In this document: positions 17,976-28,400 of the stretch, piece after piece
Layout of the letters: each line of letters begins with the position of its first letter
Position numbering within the stretch: position 1 is the first letter of the stretch
Assembly: GCF_000511175.1 (NCBI RefSeq)
Contig: NZ_KI866530.1
Location: 2,120,270-2,184,269 of the forward strand
From: Sediminibacterium salmoneum NBRC 103935
Lineage (GTDB): Bacteria; Bacteroidota; Bacteroidia; Chitinophagales; Chitinophagaceae
Reading direction: 5' to 3'
Length of the DNA: 64,000 nt
The notes under the pieces: model-generated
What the model saw: the letters and a program-made list of their open reading frames with translations, nothing else
Told to the model about the DNA's origin: nothing
Database searches by the model: none
Program-made: the position numbers and the translations under genes

Positions 17976-19619
17976 TTAGAATTCTATTTCAACGGAAATT
18001 TCTTCTGTTCCTCTTTTATATATCAATTTTGTTTTGTCTCCCTTTTTAAATTTAGACAGCGATTGCATATAACTGTTTACATCCACAAACTTATAGTCTC
18101 CTAACTGCAACAGTACATCACCTGCTTTTAACCCAATTTTTTCAGCCAGCTTACCTGCACTCGCACCATCAATCCTCATACCGGTTCCCGTATAACCGTA
18201 ATCAGGAATCACACCAAGGCTAACGGTAAAACGGGTGCTTCTACCCATTTGTTGTTCTCTTGTTTTGGTGAATTCAATTTTGCCCTTTGCATCAGTGGTT
18301 TCTACAATTTTATACACGAGCTGAACAATTTCATTGATTCCCTTATAATTGATTTTTTCCCAGTCGTCCGAAGCCTTATGGTAATCGGGATGACTTCCGG
18401 TAAAGAAAAATAATACAGGAATATCCTTTCTATAGAAACTAGCATGATCACTGGGACCTGTTCCGGCACTATCCAGTTTAAATGCAAGGTTTTTGGCAAG
18501 TTCAGGAACCATATTGCCCCATACCGGAGAAGTTCCGTATCCACCAATGGTCAATTTTCTTGCAGTATCATACCTGCCCACCATATCCATATTAATCATA
18601 TAGTTGGCCTTAGTTTGAATGGTTGGATTTTCCAGCCAGTATTTACTTCCCATTAGGCCAAGTTCTTCACCGGAAAAATGCATCAGCAGGTAATTATTTT
18701 GTTTGGGGGATTGGGTCTTCCACTTTCTGGCCAGTTCAAGCAAGGCTGCGGTTCCGCTTGCATTGTCATCAGCCCCATTGTGTACTTCGTGAACGGCATC
18801 CAGTGCATTTTTATCTTCCCCATACCCTAAATGGTCATAATGCGCCCCCAACACAACGGTATTGGCTGCATTGTTATTGATATAAGCAATAATATTTCTT
18901 GCTTTTCTGACTTTATTACTCAGGGATACCTGCAATTCAATTTGCAAGCTTGCAGAGAGATCAGAGAAATATTTTTTTACAGCTGTGGGTTTTACATAGA
19001 TTACAGGAATTGCTAAAGGCTGAGAAACGTCGTTTTTATTAAACTGAACATTATCCACCTGCGTTCCTGAATTGTAAATAATAAAAGCAGTTGCTTTTTT
19101 AACTGCGGCATCATTCGCCAGTTTTTTAATGGCTTCTTCTATATCGAAATGTGGATTCTGCTTGTTTTCTTCCAGCACCTCTTTCAGATCTTTGAACCAG
19201 GGCTGTCCGGGTTCTGATAATGCCAGTGCGGGCTTACCCTGGGCAGATTTTCTGGCACTGAATGCCAATGGAAAATATTCATCCTGCAGCATGAGCGCCT
19301 GTCCGTTAATTTTAAATCTGTTCTGTTCATCTAATTGTAAACCCTCATTAATTTCAAACTCCTGCACAAATCCATTGGTTCCTTTTGGTTCAATGCCCAG
19401 ACTCTTATATTGTGCGGTTATGTATTCCATCGCCAGCAACTCGCCTGCAGTACCAGTCCTTCTCCCCTCAAGTTTATCATCAGCCAGATACTGCACATGC
19501 TTCTGTAAATTCGATTCGGTCAGGGTTTTTTCCTTTTCAGCAGCAACCCTTAGCTTCCGCTTACTTTGAGCTTCAGCAAAAACCGGTAAAATCAACAAAA
19601 CTACCAACCACTTTTTCAT
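17976..19619 (-). CDS. Secreted M28-family metallopeptidase with PDZ domain
   Basis: A zinc aminopeptidase-like enzyme of 547 residues, exported by a signal peptide (KKWLVVLLILPVFAEAQ). A PA-type insert is likely at about 130-245. The M28 core shows VVLGAHYDHLGYG (first metal His and Asp, about 255-267), NGADDNASGTAALLELAR with the bridging Asp, HFSGEELGLMGSKYW with the catalytic Glu pair, NMDMVGR, and the last His in FTGSHPDYHKASDDW. A PDZ domain follows at about 455-547 (GMRIDGASAGKLAEKIGLKA). All metal ligands are present. Substrate unknown. A TACTTTTG box lies 21-28 bp upstream of the ATG. Confidence 0.92.
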   Translation of the reverse strand: MKKWLVVLLILPVFAEAQSKRKLRVAAEKEKTLTESNLQKHVQYLADDKLEGRRTGTAGELLAMEYITAQYKSLGIEPKGTNGFVQEFEINEGLQLDEQNRFKINGQALMLQDEYFPLAFSARKSAQGKPALALSEPGQPWFKDLKEVLEENKQNPHFDIEEAIKKLANDAAVKKATAFIIYNSGTQVDNVQFNKNDVSQPLAIPVIYVKPTAVKKYFSDLSASLQIELQVSLSNKVRKARNIIAYINNNAANTVVLGAHYDHLGYGEDKNALDAVHEVHNGADDNASGTAALLELARKWKTQSPKQNNYLLMHFSGEELGLMGSKYWLENPTIQTKANYMINMDMVGRYDTARKLTIGGYGTSPVWGNMVPELAKNLAFKLDSAGTGPSDHASFYRKDIPVLFFFTGSHPDYHKASDDWEKINYKGINEIVQLVYKIVETTDAKGKIEFTKTREQQMGRSTRFTVSLGVIPDYGYTGTGMRIDGASAGKLAEKIGLKAGDVLLQLGDYKFVDVNSYMQSLSKFKKGDKTKLIYKRGTEEISVEIEF

Positions 19620-19639
19620 AATTCAAAAACTTTATGGCA

Positions 19640-19647
19640 CAAAAGTA
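19640..19647 (-). promoter_or_regulatory. -7 promoter box for the M28 peptidase gene (TACTTTTG)
   Basis: Perfect TAnnTTTG on the minus strand, with a TTG about 22 bp farther upstream as a possible -33 element. It lies between the divergent peptidase and feoB genes. Confidence 0.5.
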
Positions 19648-19677
19648 AGCAGGGCAGGGTAGATAATCGCAATAGAA

Positions 19678-21858
19678 ATGTCATCAAATGGATTCTGTTC
19701 CCAATCTCGTAACCAACTGAGCCATCAGCCTCCTACTTTTGCATTCTTGAAACAAGACAAGATTCATATTGCGTTAGTTGGGAATCCGAATAGCGGGAAA
19801 AGCTCTCTTTTTAATGCCTTTACCGGCCTTAATCAGCAGGTAGGTAATTTTCCAGGTGTAACCGTTGACAAAAAAACAGGTGTTTTTAATTTAGATGACA
19901 ACCGTTCTGCTGAATTAATTGACCTCCCAGGGACCTATAGTTTGTATCCACGCAGGGCCGATGAATGGGTTTCCTATAAAGTATTAATGGGAGCCGACCC
20001 CGATATTCAACCCGACCTGATTGTTCTGGTAGCAGATGCCAGCAATTTAAAACGCAATCTCTTATTTTGCTCACAGATTATCGATTTAAAAATTCCTGTT
20101 GTCATGGCATTGACCATGAACGACCTGGCAGCAAAAAAAGACATTAAAATAGATATCGGAGGTTTGGCTGCAGATCTGGGAATACCAGTAGTAGCAGTGA
20201 ATCCAAGAAAGAATAAAGGGTTGAGTGAGTTAAAAAAAGTGATTTCAAAAATTCAGCTGGATGCAGGTAATAAGTTCCGCGATTTTTTAGATACAGCTAC
20301 CCTGGCTCCTTCCGCTGTTACAAAAGTAAAATCCGTATTTCCCGACTGGAGTGATTACGCCTGCATTCATCAGTTAATTAATCACCAGGAACTGCTCTCT
20401 GACGAAGAAGAAAAAAATACATTGAATCGCATCATTTCCGAAGAACAATTCAATACCACTAAAACACAGGCTGAAGAAATTATGCAGCGGTATACCCGCA
20501 TCCGTCAGATAATGCAGAAAAATGTTATTGAGACAGGGCCGCTCGAGAAAAAACTTTTTACCGAGAAACTAGACAATGTATTACTGCATAAAACCTGGGG
20601 ATACCTGATTTTATTGACGGTTCTGTTTTTATTATTCCAAAGTATTTTCTGGCTGGCCACTTATCCAATGGATGGAATTGAGTGGGCTTTTGCAGCAATT
20701 GCCGGCTGGCTTTCAGACAACCTTCCTGAAATCTGGTGGAGCAATCTGCTTATCAATGGCTTTGTTGCCGGTTTAAGTGGCATTCTTGTTTTTGTGCCTC
20801 AGATTATGATTCTCTTTGGATTAATTACCATTCTGGAAGACACGGGTTATATGGCCAGAATCAGTTTTCTGAGCGATAAACTCATGAGGAAGGTAGGCCT
20901 GAACGGCAAAAGCGTAATGCCCATGATCAGCAGTTTTGCCTGCGCGGTTCCAGCTATCATGGGGGCAAGAAATATTGAAAACAAAAAGGAAAGATTACTA
21001 ACCATACTGGTAACCCCTTTAATGAGTTGCAGTGCAAGGCTTCCCGTTTATACTATTTTAATTGCACTGGTAATTGAAGAAAAATATTATTTCGGATTTC
21101 TGAGTTTGCAGGGTCTGGTTATGATGGGACTTTATTTACTTGGCACTGTTATGGCTTTATTGGTTAGCTATGTAATGAAATTCTTTATCCGTATTCAGGA
21201 GAAGAGTTTCTTTATTCTGGAATTACCCATGTACCGGGCACCCCGCTGGAAAAATGCAGGTATTACCATGGTAGAAAAAGCAAGAATCTTTGTTACAGAT
21301 GCCGGAAAAGTAATTATGGTAATCAGTCTGCTGTTGTGGTTTTTAAGTTCCTTTGGTCCAGGCAACAGAATGGAGGAAACCAGCGCCAGATATGAAAGTC
21401 TCATTCAACAACATCCCCTTCAGGAAGACTCTTTGAAAAAACAACTGAACACTGAATTACTTGCCAATTCATATGCAGGCGTCTTAGGCAAGTCCATTGA
21501 ACCGGCAATAACTCCGCTGGGTTATGATTGGAAAATTGGTATCGCTTTAATTACCTCCTTTGCTGCCAGAGAAGTTTTTGTTGGAACAATGGCCACTTTA
21601 TATAGTGTGGATGAAGAAGACAACCAAAGTCTGCGCGAAAAACTACAGTCTGCAACTTATTCAAACGGTGATAAGGTTTACACACTGGCAACTGGTCTTT
21701 CCTTAATGGTATTCTATGTACTTGCCATGCAATGCATGAGTACACTGGCAGTGGTAAAAAGGGAAACAAAATCCTGGAAGTGGCCTGTTATTCAATTAAC
21801 ATACATGACCCTACTAGCCTATAGTATGAGCTGGATGGTTTATAACCTGTTTAACTAG
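19678..21858 (+). CDS. feoB: Ferrous iron transport protein B
   Basis: Inner-membrane Fe(II) transporter with a cytosolic G domain. The 726 residues show G1 GNPNSGKSS (about 37-45), G2 NFPGVTVDKKTG, G3 DLPGTYSLYP, G4-like TMND, then the helical domain and the membrane core with the Gate motifs (LLFQSIFWLATYPMD, MPMISSFACAVPAIMGARNI, AAREVFVGTMATLY). No feoA lies next to it. The first 25 residues precede the G domain and lack similarity to known domains, so the start could be slightly later. Its stop shares CTAG with the stop of the convergent kinase gene. Confidence 0.96.
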   Translation: MSSNGFCSQSRNQLSHQPPTFAFLKQDKIHIALVGNPNSGKSSLFNAFTGLNQQVGNFPGVTVDKKTGVFNLDDNRSAELIDLPGTYSLYPRRADEWVSYKVLMGADPDIQPDLIVLVADASNLKRNLLFCSQIIDLKIPVVMALTMNDLAAKKDIKIDIGGLAADLGIPVVAVNPRKNKGLSELKKVISKIQLDAGNKFRDFLDTATLAPSAVTKVKSVFPDWSDYACIHQLINHQELLSDEEEKNTLNRIISEEQFNTTKTQAEEIMQRYTRIRQIMQKNVIETGPLEKKLFTEKLDNVLLHKTWGYLILLTVLFLLFQSIFWLATYPMDGIEWAFAAIAGWLSDNLPEIWWSNLLINGFVAGLSGILVFVPQIMILFGLITILEDTGYMARISFLSDKLMRKVGLNGKSVMPMISSFACAVPAIMGARNIENKKERLLTILVTPLMSCSARLPVYTILIALVIEEKYYFGFLSLQGLVMMGLYLLGTVMALLVSYVMKFFIRIQEKSFFILELPMYRAPRWKNAGITMVEKARIFVTDAGKVIMVISLLLWFLSSFGPGNRMEETSARYESLIQQHPLQEDSLKKQLNTELLANSYAGVLGKSIEPAITPLGYDWKIGIALITSFAAREVFVGTMATLYSVDEEDNQSLREKLQSATYSNGDKVYTLATGLSLMVFYVLAMQCMSTLAVVKRETKSWKWPVIQLTYMTLLAYSMSWMVYNLFN

Positions 21859-23105
21859 TTGTTGAAATACAAGTAAACAGATGTTCCTTTATCCAAAGCG
21901 GATTCTACCTTAATGGTTCCACCTAAAATTTGAATAAAGTCTTTGGTTAAAATTAAGCCCAGACCTGAGCCTTTTTCATTACCTGTACCGGTTGTACTTT
22001 GATAATGCTCTCCATCGAACAATTTCGACTTTATTTCCTCTGTAATTCCAACCCCTGTATCGCTAACAGACATCATAACCTGATTGTCTTCCTTGTGTGC
22101 ATATACTGTAATGACTCCTTCCTTGGTGAACTTATTGGCATTACTTATCAGGTTTCTCAGAATGAATCTCATGGCATTAATTTCAGATTTAATAAATAAA
22201 TCTTCGTCTACCAGATTAACCATAATATTAGACTTCAGGGAAGCCATGATTTCAAAGCTCTTGAACATATTGCTGACAAGGGTTCTCATATGCACTTTTT
22301 CCTTCTCAAAACCTTGTCCGCGCATTTGCATGGATCCCCAGTCTACCAGGTTGTTCAACAGTTCTACTGTACCATCAATTTGCTTTCCGGCCATATTCAT
22401 CAATTCAACGGAATCGTGTTGACTGAGTATTTTTTTGGCATTCAGTTCAATGATAGACTTTACAGCACCTATTGGATTTCTTACGTCATGTGCAATGATT
22501 GAGAGAATTCGGTTTTGCATCTCCATCTGCTGTTGCAGTTTTTCCTGTTGCTGCTCTAATTGCTTATTCAGTAAATTCTGGTCGAGCAACTTCACCACTT
22601 GACGGGCCAGTGTCTGCAAGGTATATACCTGTACTTCATTTAAAGTCCTTGGCCGGGTATCCATAACAGAAATGGTTCCCACTTTAAACCCATTGTTATT
22701 GATTAATGGAACCCCGGTATAAAATCTTATATACGGAGAATCTATAACCAGGGGATTATCGAGGAAACGTTCATCTGTTGATGTATCGGGAATCTCAAAA
22801 ACTGCCGCATCTGAATTGATGGTATGACCGCAGAATGATATATCCCTGGGGAACTCTTTTGCTTCAATTCCCAGCTTTGCCTTGAACCATTGTCTTTTCT
22901 GATCTATCAGTGAAACAAGTGCAATTGGGGTATTACAAATAGTTGCTGCCAGTTGAACCACGTCATTGAACTCGTCTTCGTATGAAGTATCCAGTACTTC
23001 ATACCGATACAGCTCTTTCAAACGTCTGTTATCGTCTGATGGTATTTGAGGGGGTACCATAAACAAATTGATTTGTTTGAGCGGCTCTTTCTTTTTGGGC
23101 ATCAA
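21855..23105 (-). CDS. GAF-domain sensor histidine kinase (soluble)
   Basis: A 416-residue kinase with no membrane segment. A GAF domain covers about 40-180 (DISFCGHTI, FYTGVPLI, GTISVMDTRPR), followed by a Gln/Leu-rich coiled coil (LNKQLEQQQEKLQQQME), a HisKA domain with the phospho-His in IIAHDVRNPIGAV (about 208-220), and a HATPase domain with NLISNANKFT, SDTGVGI and GSGLGLILTKDF. No response regulator lies beside it, so the partner is unknown. The signal bound by the GAF domain cannot be told. Confidence 0.9.
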   Translation of the reverse strand: MMPKKKEPLKQINLFMVPPQIPSDDNRRLKELYRYEVLDTSYEDEFNDVVQLAATICNTPIALVSLIDQKRQWFKAKLGIEAKEFPRDISFCGHTINSDAAVFEIPDTSTDERFLDNPLVIDSPYIRFYTGVPLINNNGFKVGTISVMDTRPRTLNEVQVYTLQTLARQVVKLLDQNLLNKQLEQQQEKLQQQMEMQNRILSIIAHDVRNPIGAVKSIIELNAKKILSQHDSVELMNMAGKQIDGTVELLNNLVDWGSMQMRGQGFEKEKVHMRTLVSNMFKSFEIMASLKSNIMVNLVDEDLFIKSEINAMRFILRNLISNANKFTKEGVITVYAHKEDNQVMMSVSDTGVGITEEIKSKLFDGEHYQSTTGTGNEKGSGLGLILTKDFIQILGGTIKVESALDKGTSVYLYFNN

Positions 23106-23173
23106 AAGCTGGTTTGTCCGTGCTTTTAACGCTTAAAAAGTCATTTTATTGGCTTAAACATTGAAAAAATACA

Positions 23174-23641
23174 TTAATTGTCTTCCCAGGCGGCCAATAC
23201 TTCTTCCGTATGATTCTTTGTGTCTGGCTTCGCAATTATTTTGCGTATAACTCCCTGTTCATCAATCAAAAATGTAGTTCTGGTAGTTCCCATATAGGTT
23301 CTGCCCATAAACTTCTTCTCTCCCCATAAATTGTACTTATCTACAATCTTTTTTTCTTCGTCAGATATCAATGGGAAAGGCAGATCGTATTTTTCCTGAA
23401 ATTTCTTATGACTTTTAACACTGTCCACACTAACCCCAACTACCTGAAATCCCTTATCAATAAGGATTTTATAATTATCCTTTAAATTACATGCCTGTGC
23501 TGTACAACCTGGTGTATCATCTTTCGGATAAAAATAAAGAATTACTTTTTTGCCTTTGAAATCAGATAGGGAAACCATATTCCCGTTTTGATCAGGAGCC
23601 TTGAATGCCGGCGCCTTACTTCCTTCTTTTAAAACTGCCAT
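23174..23641 (-). CDS. bcp: Thioredoxin-dependent thiol peroxidase (BCP-type peroxiredoxin)
   Basis: Reduces hydrogen peroxide and organic hydroperoxides with thioredoxin. The 155 residues are normal for the family. The peroxidatic Cys sits in KDDTPGCTAQACNLKDNY (about 42-59) with a second Cys five residues later as resolving Cys, as in the atypical two-Cys BCP group. The Arg of TTRTTFLID is also present. It is divergent from carB. Confidence 0.95.
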   Translation of the reverse strand: MAVLKEGSKAPAFKAPDQNGNMVSLSDFKGKKVILYFYPKDDTPGCTAQACNLKDNYKILIDKGFQVVGVSVDSVKSHKKFQEKYDLPFPLISDEEKKIVDKYNLWGEKKFMGRTYMGTTRTTFLIDEQGVIRKIIAKPDTKNHTEEVLAAWEDN

Positions 23642-23706
23642 ACTTTATGTAACATTTATATTTTTGAAAAGGTTTTATTTTTTCTCCACTTTAACTGCAT
23701 CAGTCT

Positions 23707-23714
23707 TACATTTG
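23707..23714 (+). promoter_or_regulatory. -7 promoter box for carB (TACATTTG)
   Basis: Perfect TAnnTTTG, 23 bp before the carB ATG, in the divergent bcp/carB region. No clear -33 TTG at good spacing. Confidence 0.45.
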
Positions 23715-23737
23715 CACAATTTATCTATACAACTACT

Positions 23738-25384
23738 ATGCCTAAAGATCAATCAATCAAAACGGTACTCATCATAGGTTCCGGGCCTATCATTATTGGA
23801 CAAGCTTGTGAATTTGACTATTCGGGCTCTCAGGCAGCCAGAAGTCTCCGTGAAGAGGGCATAAAAGTAATACTTATTAACAGTAATCCTGCTACCATTA
23901 TGACCGACCCCATGATGGCAGATAAGGTTTACCTGTTACCATTAACAGTTGAAAGCATTGAACAGATACTGGCTGAAAATAATATAGATGCTGTTTTGCC
24001 TACCATGGGAGGTCAGACAGCGCTTAACTTATGTAAAGAAGCCGACGAACTGGGCATCTGGGAAAAATACAACTGCCGTTTGATTGGGGTGGATGTGGCT
24101 GCTATTGATACTGCTGAAGACAGAGAGCAATTCAGACAACTGATGGTGAAAATTGGCATGGCAGTAGCACCCAGCCGCGTAGCGAACAGCTTTTTGGAAG
24201 GAAAGGAATTTGCTCAGGAAATTGGTTTCCCGCTTGTGATTCGTCCATCATTCACCCTGGGTGGTACAGGTGGCGGTTTTGTTCATAGCAAAGATGATCT
24301 GGATGCAGCATTGGAAAAAGGATTGAAAGCATCGCCCATTCATGAAGTATTGGTAGAAAAAGCAGTGCTGGGCTGGAAAGAATATGAATTGGAATTATTA
24401 AGAGACTCCAATGACAACGTAGTTATCATTTGTACGGTTGAAAACCTGGATCCGATGGGGGTTCATACAGGTGACTCTATAACAGTTGCTCCTGCTATGA
24501 CTCTTAGCGATACTGCATTCCAGGAAATGAGAAATAAAGCCATCCTGATGATGCGCTCTCTTGGCAATTTTGCCGGGGGATGTAATGTTCAGTTTGCCTT
24601 AAACCCGGCAACTGAGGAATTAATAGCGGTTGAAATCAACCCAAGAGTAAGCCGTTCTTCTGCGCTGGCTTCCAAAGCAACCGGATACCCAATTGCCAAG
24701 ATTGCGGCAAAACTGGCTATCGGATACTCCCTTGACGAATTAAAGAATCAGATTACCAAAACAACATCTGCCTATTTTGAACCGGCACTGGATTATGTAA
24801 TTGTAAAAGTTCCCCGCTGGAATTTCGACAAATTCAAAGGCGCAAATGATACCCTGGGTCTTCAGATGAAAAGTGTTGGTGAAGTAATGGCCATTGGCAG
24901 AAGTTTCCCTGAAGCTTTGCAAAAAGCCTGTCAGAGCCTGGAAAACGAAGCAGTAGGTTTGGGTTATTATGGTAAAAGTCTTATGAAGAGCGAGGAACTG
25001 GTAGAATATATTAAAACCCCGAAATGGGACAGGATTTTCAGAATCAAGGACGCATTAATGCAGGGCTCTACCGTAAAATCCATTGCTCAGGCAACTGGTA
25101 TTGACCGCTGGTTCCTGTTTCAGATTCAGGAAATCTGCAATTTAGAAAAAGCCATTGCTGCCCATACTTTAGATAGTTTGCCCGCAGATTTGTTGAAAGA
25201 AGCCAAAAAAATGGGCTTCGGAGATCTTCAGATTGCCAGAATACTTAACGGAAATTGTCATGAAGATGAAGTGTACGAAAAGAGAAAACAACTGGGTATT
25301 ACACGCGTTTATAAGATGGTAGACACTTGTGCAGCAGAATTTGAAGCACAAACCCCTTATTTCTACAGCACTTTTGAAGGGTAG
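23738..25384 (+). CDS. carB: Carbamoyl-phosphate synthase large chain, N-terminal half only
   Basis: The 548 residues match the carboxyphosphate-synthesis half and the oligomerisation domain of CarB. Visible are KTVLIIGSGPIIIGQACEFD (about 8-27), the ATP-grasp glycine loop RPSFTLGGTGGGFV, NVQFALNP and VEINPRVSRSSALASKATGYP, then the helical domain ending in QTPYFYSTFEG. That end coincides with the border between the two halves of a normal CarB of about 940-1070 residues. The second ATP-grasp and the MGS domain are absent: after the TAG there is a 105-bp spacer and an unrelated gene. It is either a split CarB with the second half elsewhere or a truncated locus; the clean domain end favours a split. 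Confidence 0.88.
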   Translation: MPKDQSIKTVLIIGSGPIIIGQACEFDYSGSQAARSLREEGIKVILINSNPATIMTDPMMADKVYLLPLTVESIEQILAENNIDAVLPTMGGQTALNLCKEADELGIWEKYNCRLIGVDVAAIDTAEDREQFRQLMVKIGMAVAPSRVANSFLEGKEFAQEIGFPLVIRPSFTLGGTGGGFVHSKDDLDAALEKGLKASPIHEVLVEKAVLGWKEYELELLRDSNDNVVIICTVENLDPMGVHTGDSITVAPAMTLSDTAFQEMRNKAILMMRSLGNFAGGCNVQFALNPATEELIAVEINPRVSRSSALASKATGYPIAKIAAKLAIGYSLDELKNQITKTTSAYFEPALDYVIVKVPRWNFDKFKGANDTLGLQMKSVGEVMAIGRSFPEALQKACQSLENEAVGLGYYGKSLMKSEELVEYIKTPKWDRIFRIKDALMQGSTVKSIAQATGIDRWFLFQIQEICNLEKAIAAHTLDSLPADLLKEAKKMGFGDLQIARILNGNCHEDEVYEKRKQLGITRVYKMVDTCAAEFEAQTPYFYSTFEG

Positions 25385-25434
25385 AACCCTGCTTGTTTGC
25401 TTAAAAATTTATACCACCTGGTTGGTAGTATTAC

Positions 25435-25449
25435 TGCCATTGAATGGCA
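25435..25449. promoter_or_regulatory. Inverted repeat TGCCATT-G-AATGGCA before the promoter at 25451
   Basis: Perfect 7-bp arms around one base, ending one base before the TAACTTTG box of the following gene. The position suits an operator over the promoter. It could also be chance, as no regulator is known. Confidence 0.3.
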
Positions 25450-25450
25450 T

Positions 25451-25458
25451 TAACTTTG
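25451..25458 (+). promoter_or_regulatory. -7 promoter box for the GH18-NodB-GT2 gene (TAACTTTG)
   Basis: Perfect TAnnTTTG, 31 bp before the ATG at 25490, and directly after a 7-bp inverted repeat. Confidence 0.45.
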
Positions 25459-25489
25459 TATATACTATCTATTAATTTTTAAGCAATTC

Positions 25490-28400
25490 ATGAGCAAGGC
25501 TTCTAAACAGGTTTTTCAAACCAATAATCCAAGCAGATGGCAACGATTCAAGTGGTCGTTCCGTATTTTGCTGTTCTTATTGGTGATTGCCCTGATTGCA
25601 ATTATTATAGCGCTTAGAACTGCTTATGTACCTACTGTACCTATTTTACAGAGTAGTGTTTTCAAACAAATTTTAGTAGATGACTATAGCCCTGATTCTT
25701 TAGCCAAAGAGTACCAGGGTTTCAGGAAATTCATAGACGATAAATGGGCTGCAGGTAATGGATGCGGCCAGAACGATAGTGCTATACGCCTTTCTAATTC
25801 AAAATACTTCAGCGACTCATTAGGCATTCGGGCTGCATTTTATGTAGACTGGGACCCACAGGCTTATTTCTCACTAAGAAGAAATATTCAAAAATTAAAC
25901 CTTGTTTTACCAGAATGGCTGTTTTTTGACCCCAAGGGCGATTCCATGGTTATTCGAAAAGAAAAAAGGGGATACGACCTTATTAAGAACACCAAAGGAC
26001 TAAGGGTTATGCCCATGCTTACCAATAATGTCAATGGTAAGTGGGACGGAGAAGTGGTACGCAGAATCATTAATGACCCGGTTAAAAGTGAAAAGCTGAT
26101 TAATGATTTATACAAATGGATAAAATCAGAAGGCTTCACGGGTATCAATATAGATTTTGAAGCACTGGTTGAAAAAGACAATCGTATTTTAACCAGCTTC
26201 TTAAAAAAACTAACTGCCAGGTTCCATCAGGGTGGATTGCTTACCTCTATTGATGTGATGCCTTTTAACGAAGATTATAATTATGCAGCACTGGCAGAAA
26301 ATACGGATTATATTTTCTTAATGGCATACGACCAGTTTACATCCAGTACAAAGCCAGGCCCTATCAGTGGTCAAAAATGGATTGAAGCTGCCGTAGACCA
26401 GATGGTGAAAAAAGTACCCATACCCAAACTGGTTCTGTGTATTGCAGGATTTGGTTACGATTGGCCAAAGGGAGGTGAAGGGTCTGATGTTACTTATCAG
26501 CAGGCTTTGAGTATTGCAAAAGAAAATGGCAGTAAGATTACTTATGATAATGACTCCTATAATCTTTACTTTACTTATAAAGATAAAGTGGGTCATGAAA
26601 GGGAGGTTCATTTTACAGATGCTGCCACCAATTTCAACTCCCTTAGATTTTCTACAGAATATGGTTTTGCGGGAACCGCTTTATGGAGAATGGGAAGCGA
26701 AGACAGCCGTTTGTGGGACTTCTATCATTTACCAATGAACAAAGCCTCCGTTCAAAAATTCAATTTTGAGGAATTTACAAAAGTTGAAACCAGTAATGAT
26801 GTTGACTTTATGGGTGAAGGGGAAATACTGGATGTGATATCCACCCCAACTCCCGGACATATACGAACAGAATTAGATACAGCATGGATGCTGATATCCG
26901 AAGAGTTTTACGACACTTTGCCTTCCATGTTTGTGGTTAAACAATTTGGGAAATCAACAGAGAAGAAAATGGTTTTAACCTTTGATGATGGTCCGCATCC
27001 TGTTTATACCAGACAAATCTTAGACATTCTGGACAAGTATAATGTAGTGGCAAATTTTTTCATTGTTGGAATTGAGGCAGAGAAAAATATACCACTGATA
27101 AAAAGAATTTATAATTCAGGACACGAAATAAGCAACCACACTTTTACGCATCCGAATATGGCCACTGTTAGCAAACAAAGAGCCTATCTGGAAATGGATG
27201 CCACCAAACTCTTAATTGAAGCCATTACAGGAAGAAGTACCATTATGTTCAGGGCTCCGTTTAACGCTGATAGTCGTCCTGAAACCATGGAGGAATTAGT
27301 GCCGGTAGCTTTAAGCAGAACCAAGAACTATCTTACTATCGGAGAAAATATTGATCCTCTTGACTGGCAAATTGACGAGGATAAAAACTTTAATGGAGAT
27401 AGTATTTTTAATAGAGTAGTTAGAATGAAAGACCGCGGCAATATTATTTTATTGCACGATGCAGGAGGAGACAGAAGCGCAACTGTAGACGCATTGCCGA
27501 AAATTATAGAGTACTTTCATAAAGAGGGTTACCAATTTACAACGGTTGCAGATTTAATGGGTAAAACTCGTGATGATGTAATGCCCCCTGTACCGAACTA
27601 CAAAGAAAATTATCTGCTAAGATTTAATTATTTACTGGCCGAAGCAGGATATTATCTGGGTAAATTCTTTAACGCAACATTCATTTTATTTCTGGTGCTG
27701 GGAAGCATCCGATTATTAGCTGTATTGATTCTTGCCATAAAAGCAAGAAAAAAAGAAAAAGGAAAAGAACTGATGCCGTTGAAAAATAATCCGCTGGTGT
27801 CCATTATTGTACCTGCTTATAATGAGGAAGTAAATGCGGTAAGTTCCTTACAGAATTTATTGAAATGTACTTATCCTAATTTCAATATTATTTTCATTGA
27901 TGACGGAAGTACGGATCAGACGCTTTCCGTAGTTAAACAATCGTTCAATGAGCACCCACAGGTTACCATATTACACAAATCCAATGGGGGGAAAGCTTCT
28001 GCACTGAATTTTGGTATCGGTCACACCAATGCACCCATACTTGTTTGTATTGATGCTGACACAAAATTAAAAACAGATGCAGTTGAGAAACTGGTGATGC
28101 ATTTTAATGATGAAGAGGTAGGTGCCGTTGCCGGAAATGTAAAGGTTGGCAATGAAATTAACCTGATAACCCGCTGGCAAAGTATTGAATATACCACCAG
28201 TCAAAACATGGATAGAAAAGCATTTAGTCTTCTCAATGCCATTACGGTGGTACCGGGAGCAATTGGTGCTTTCAGAAAAACGGCAGTTTTGGAAGCGGGG
28301 GGCTTTACTCCGGACACGCTGGCTGAAGATTGCGATTTAACTGTTCGCATTTTGCGTGAGGGATATACCATAGCAAATGAAAACAGAGCTATTGCACTAA

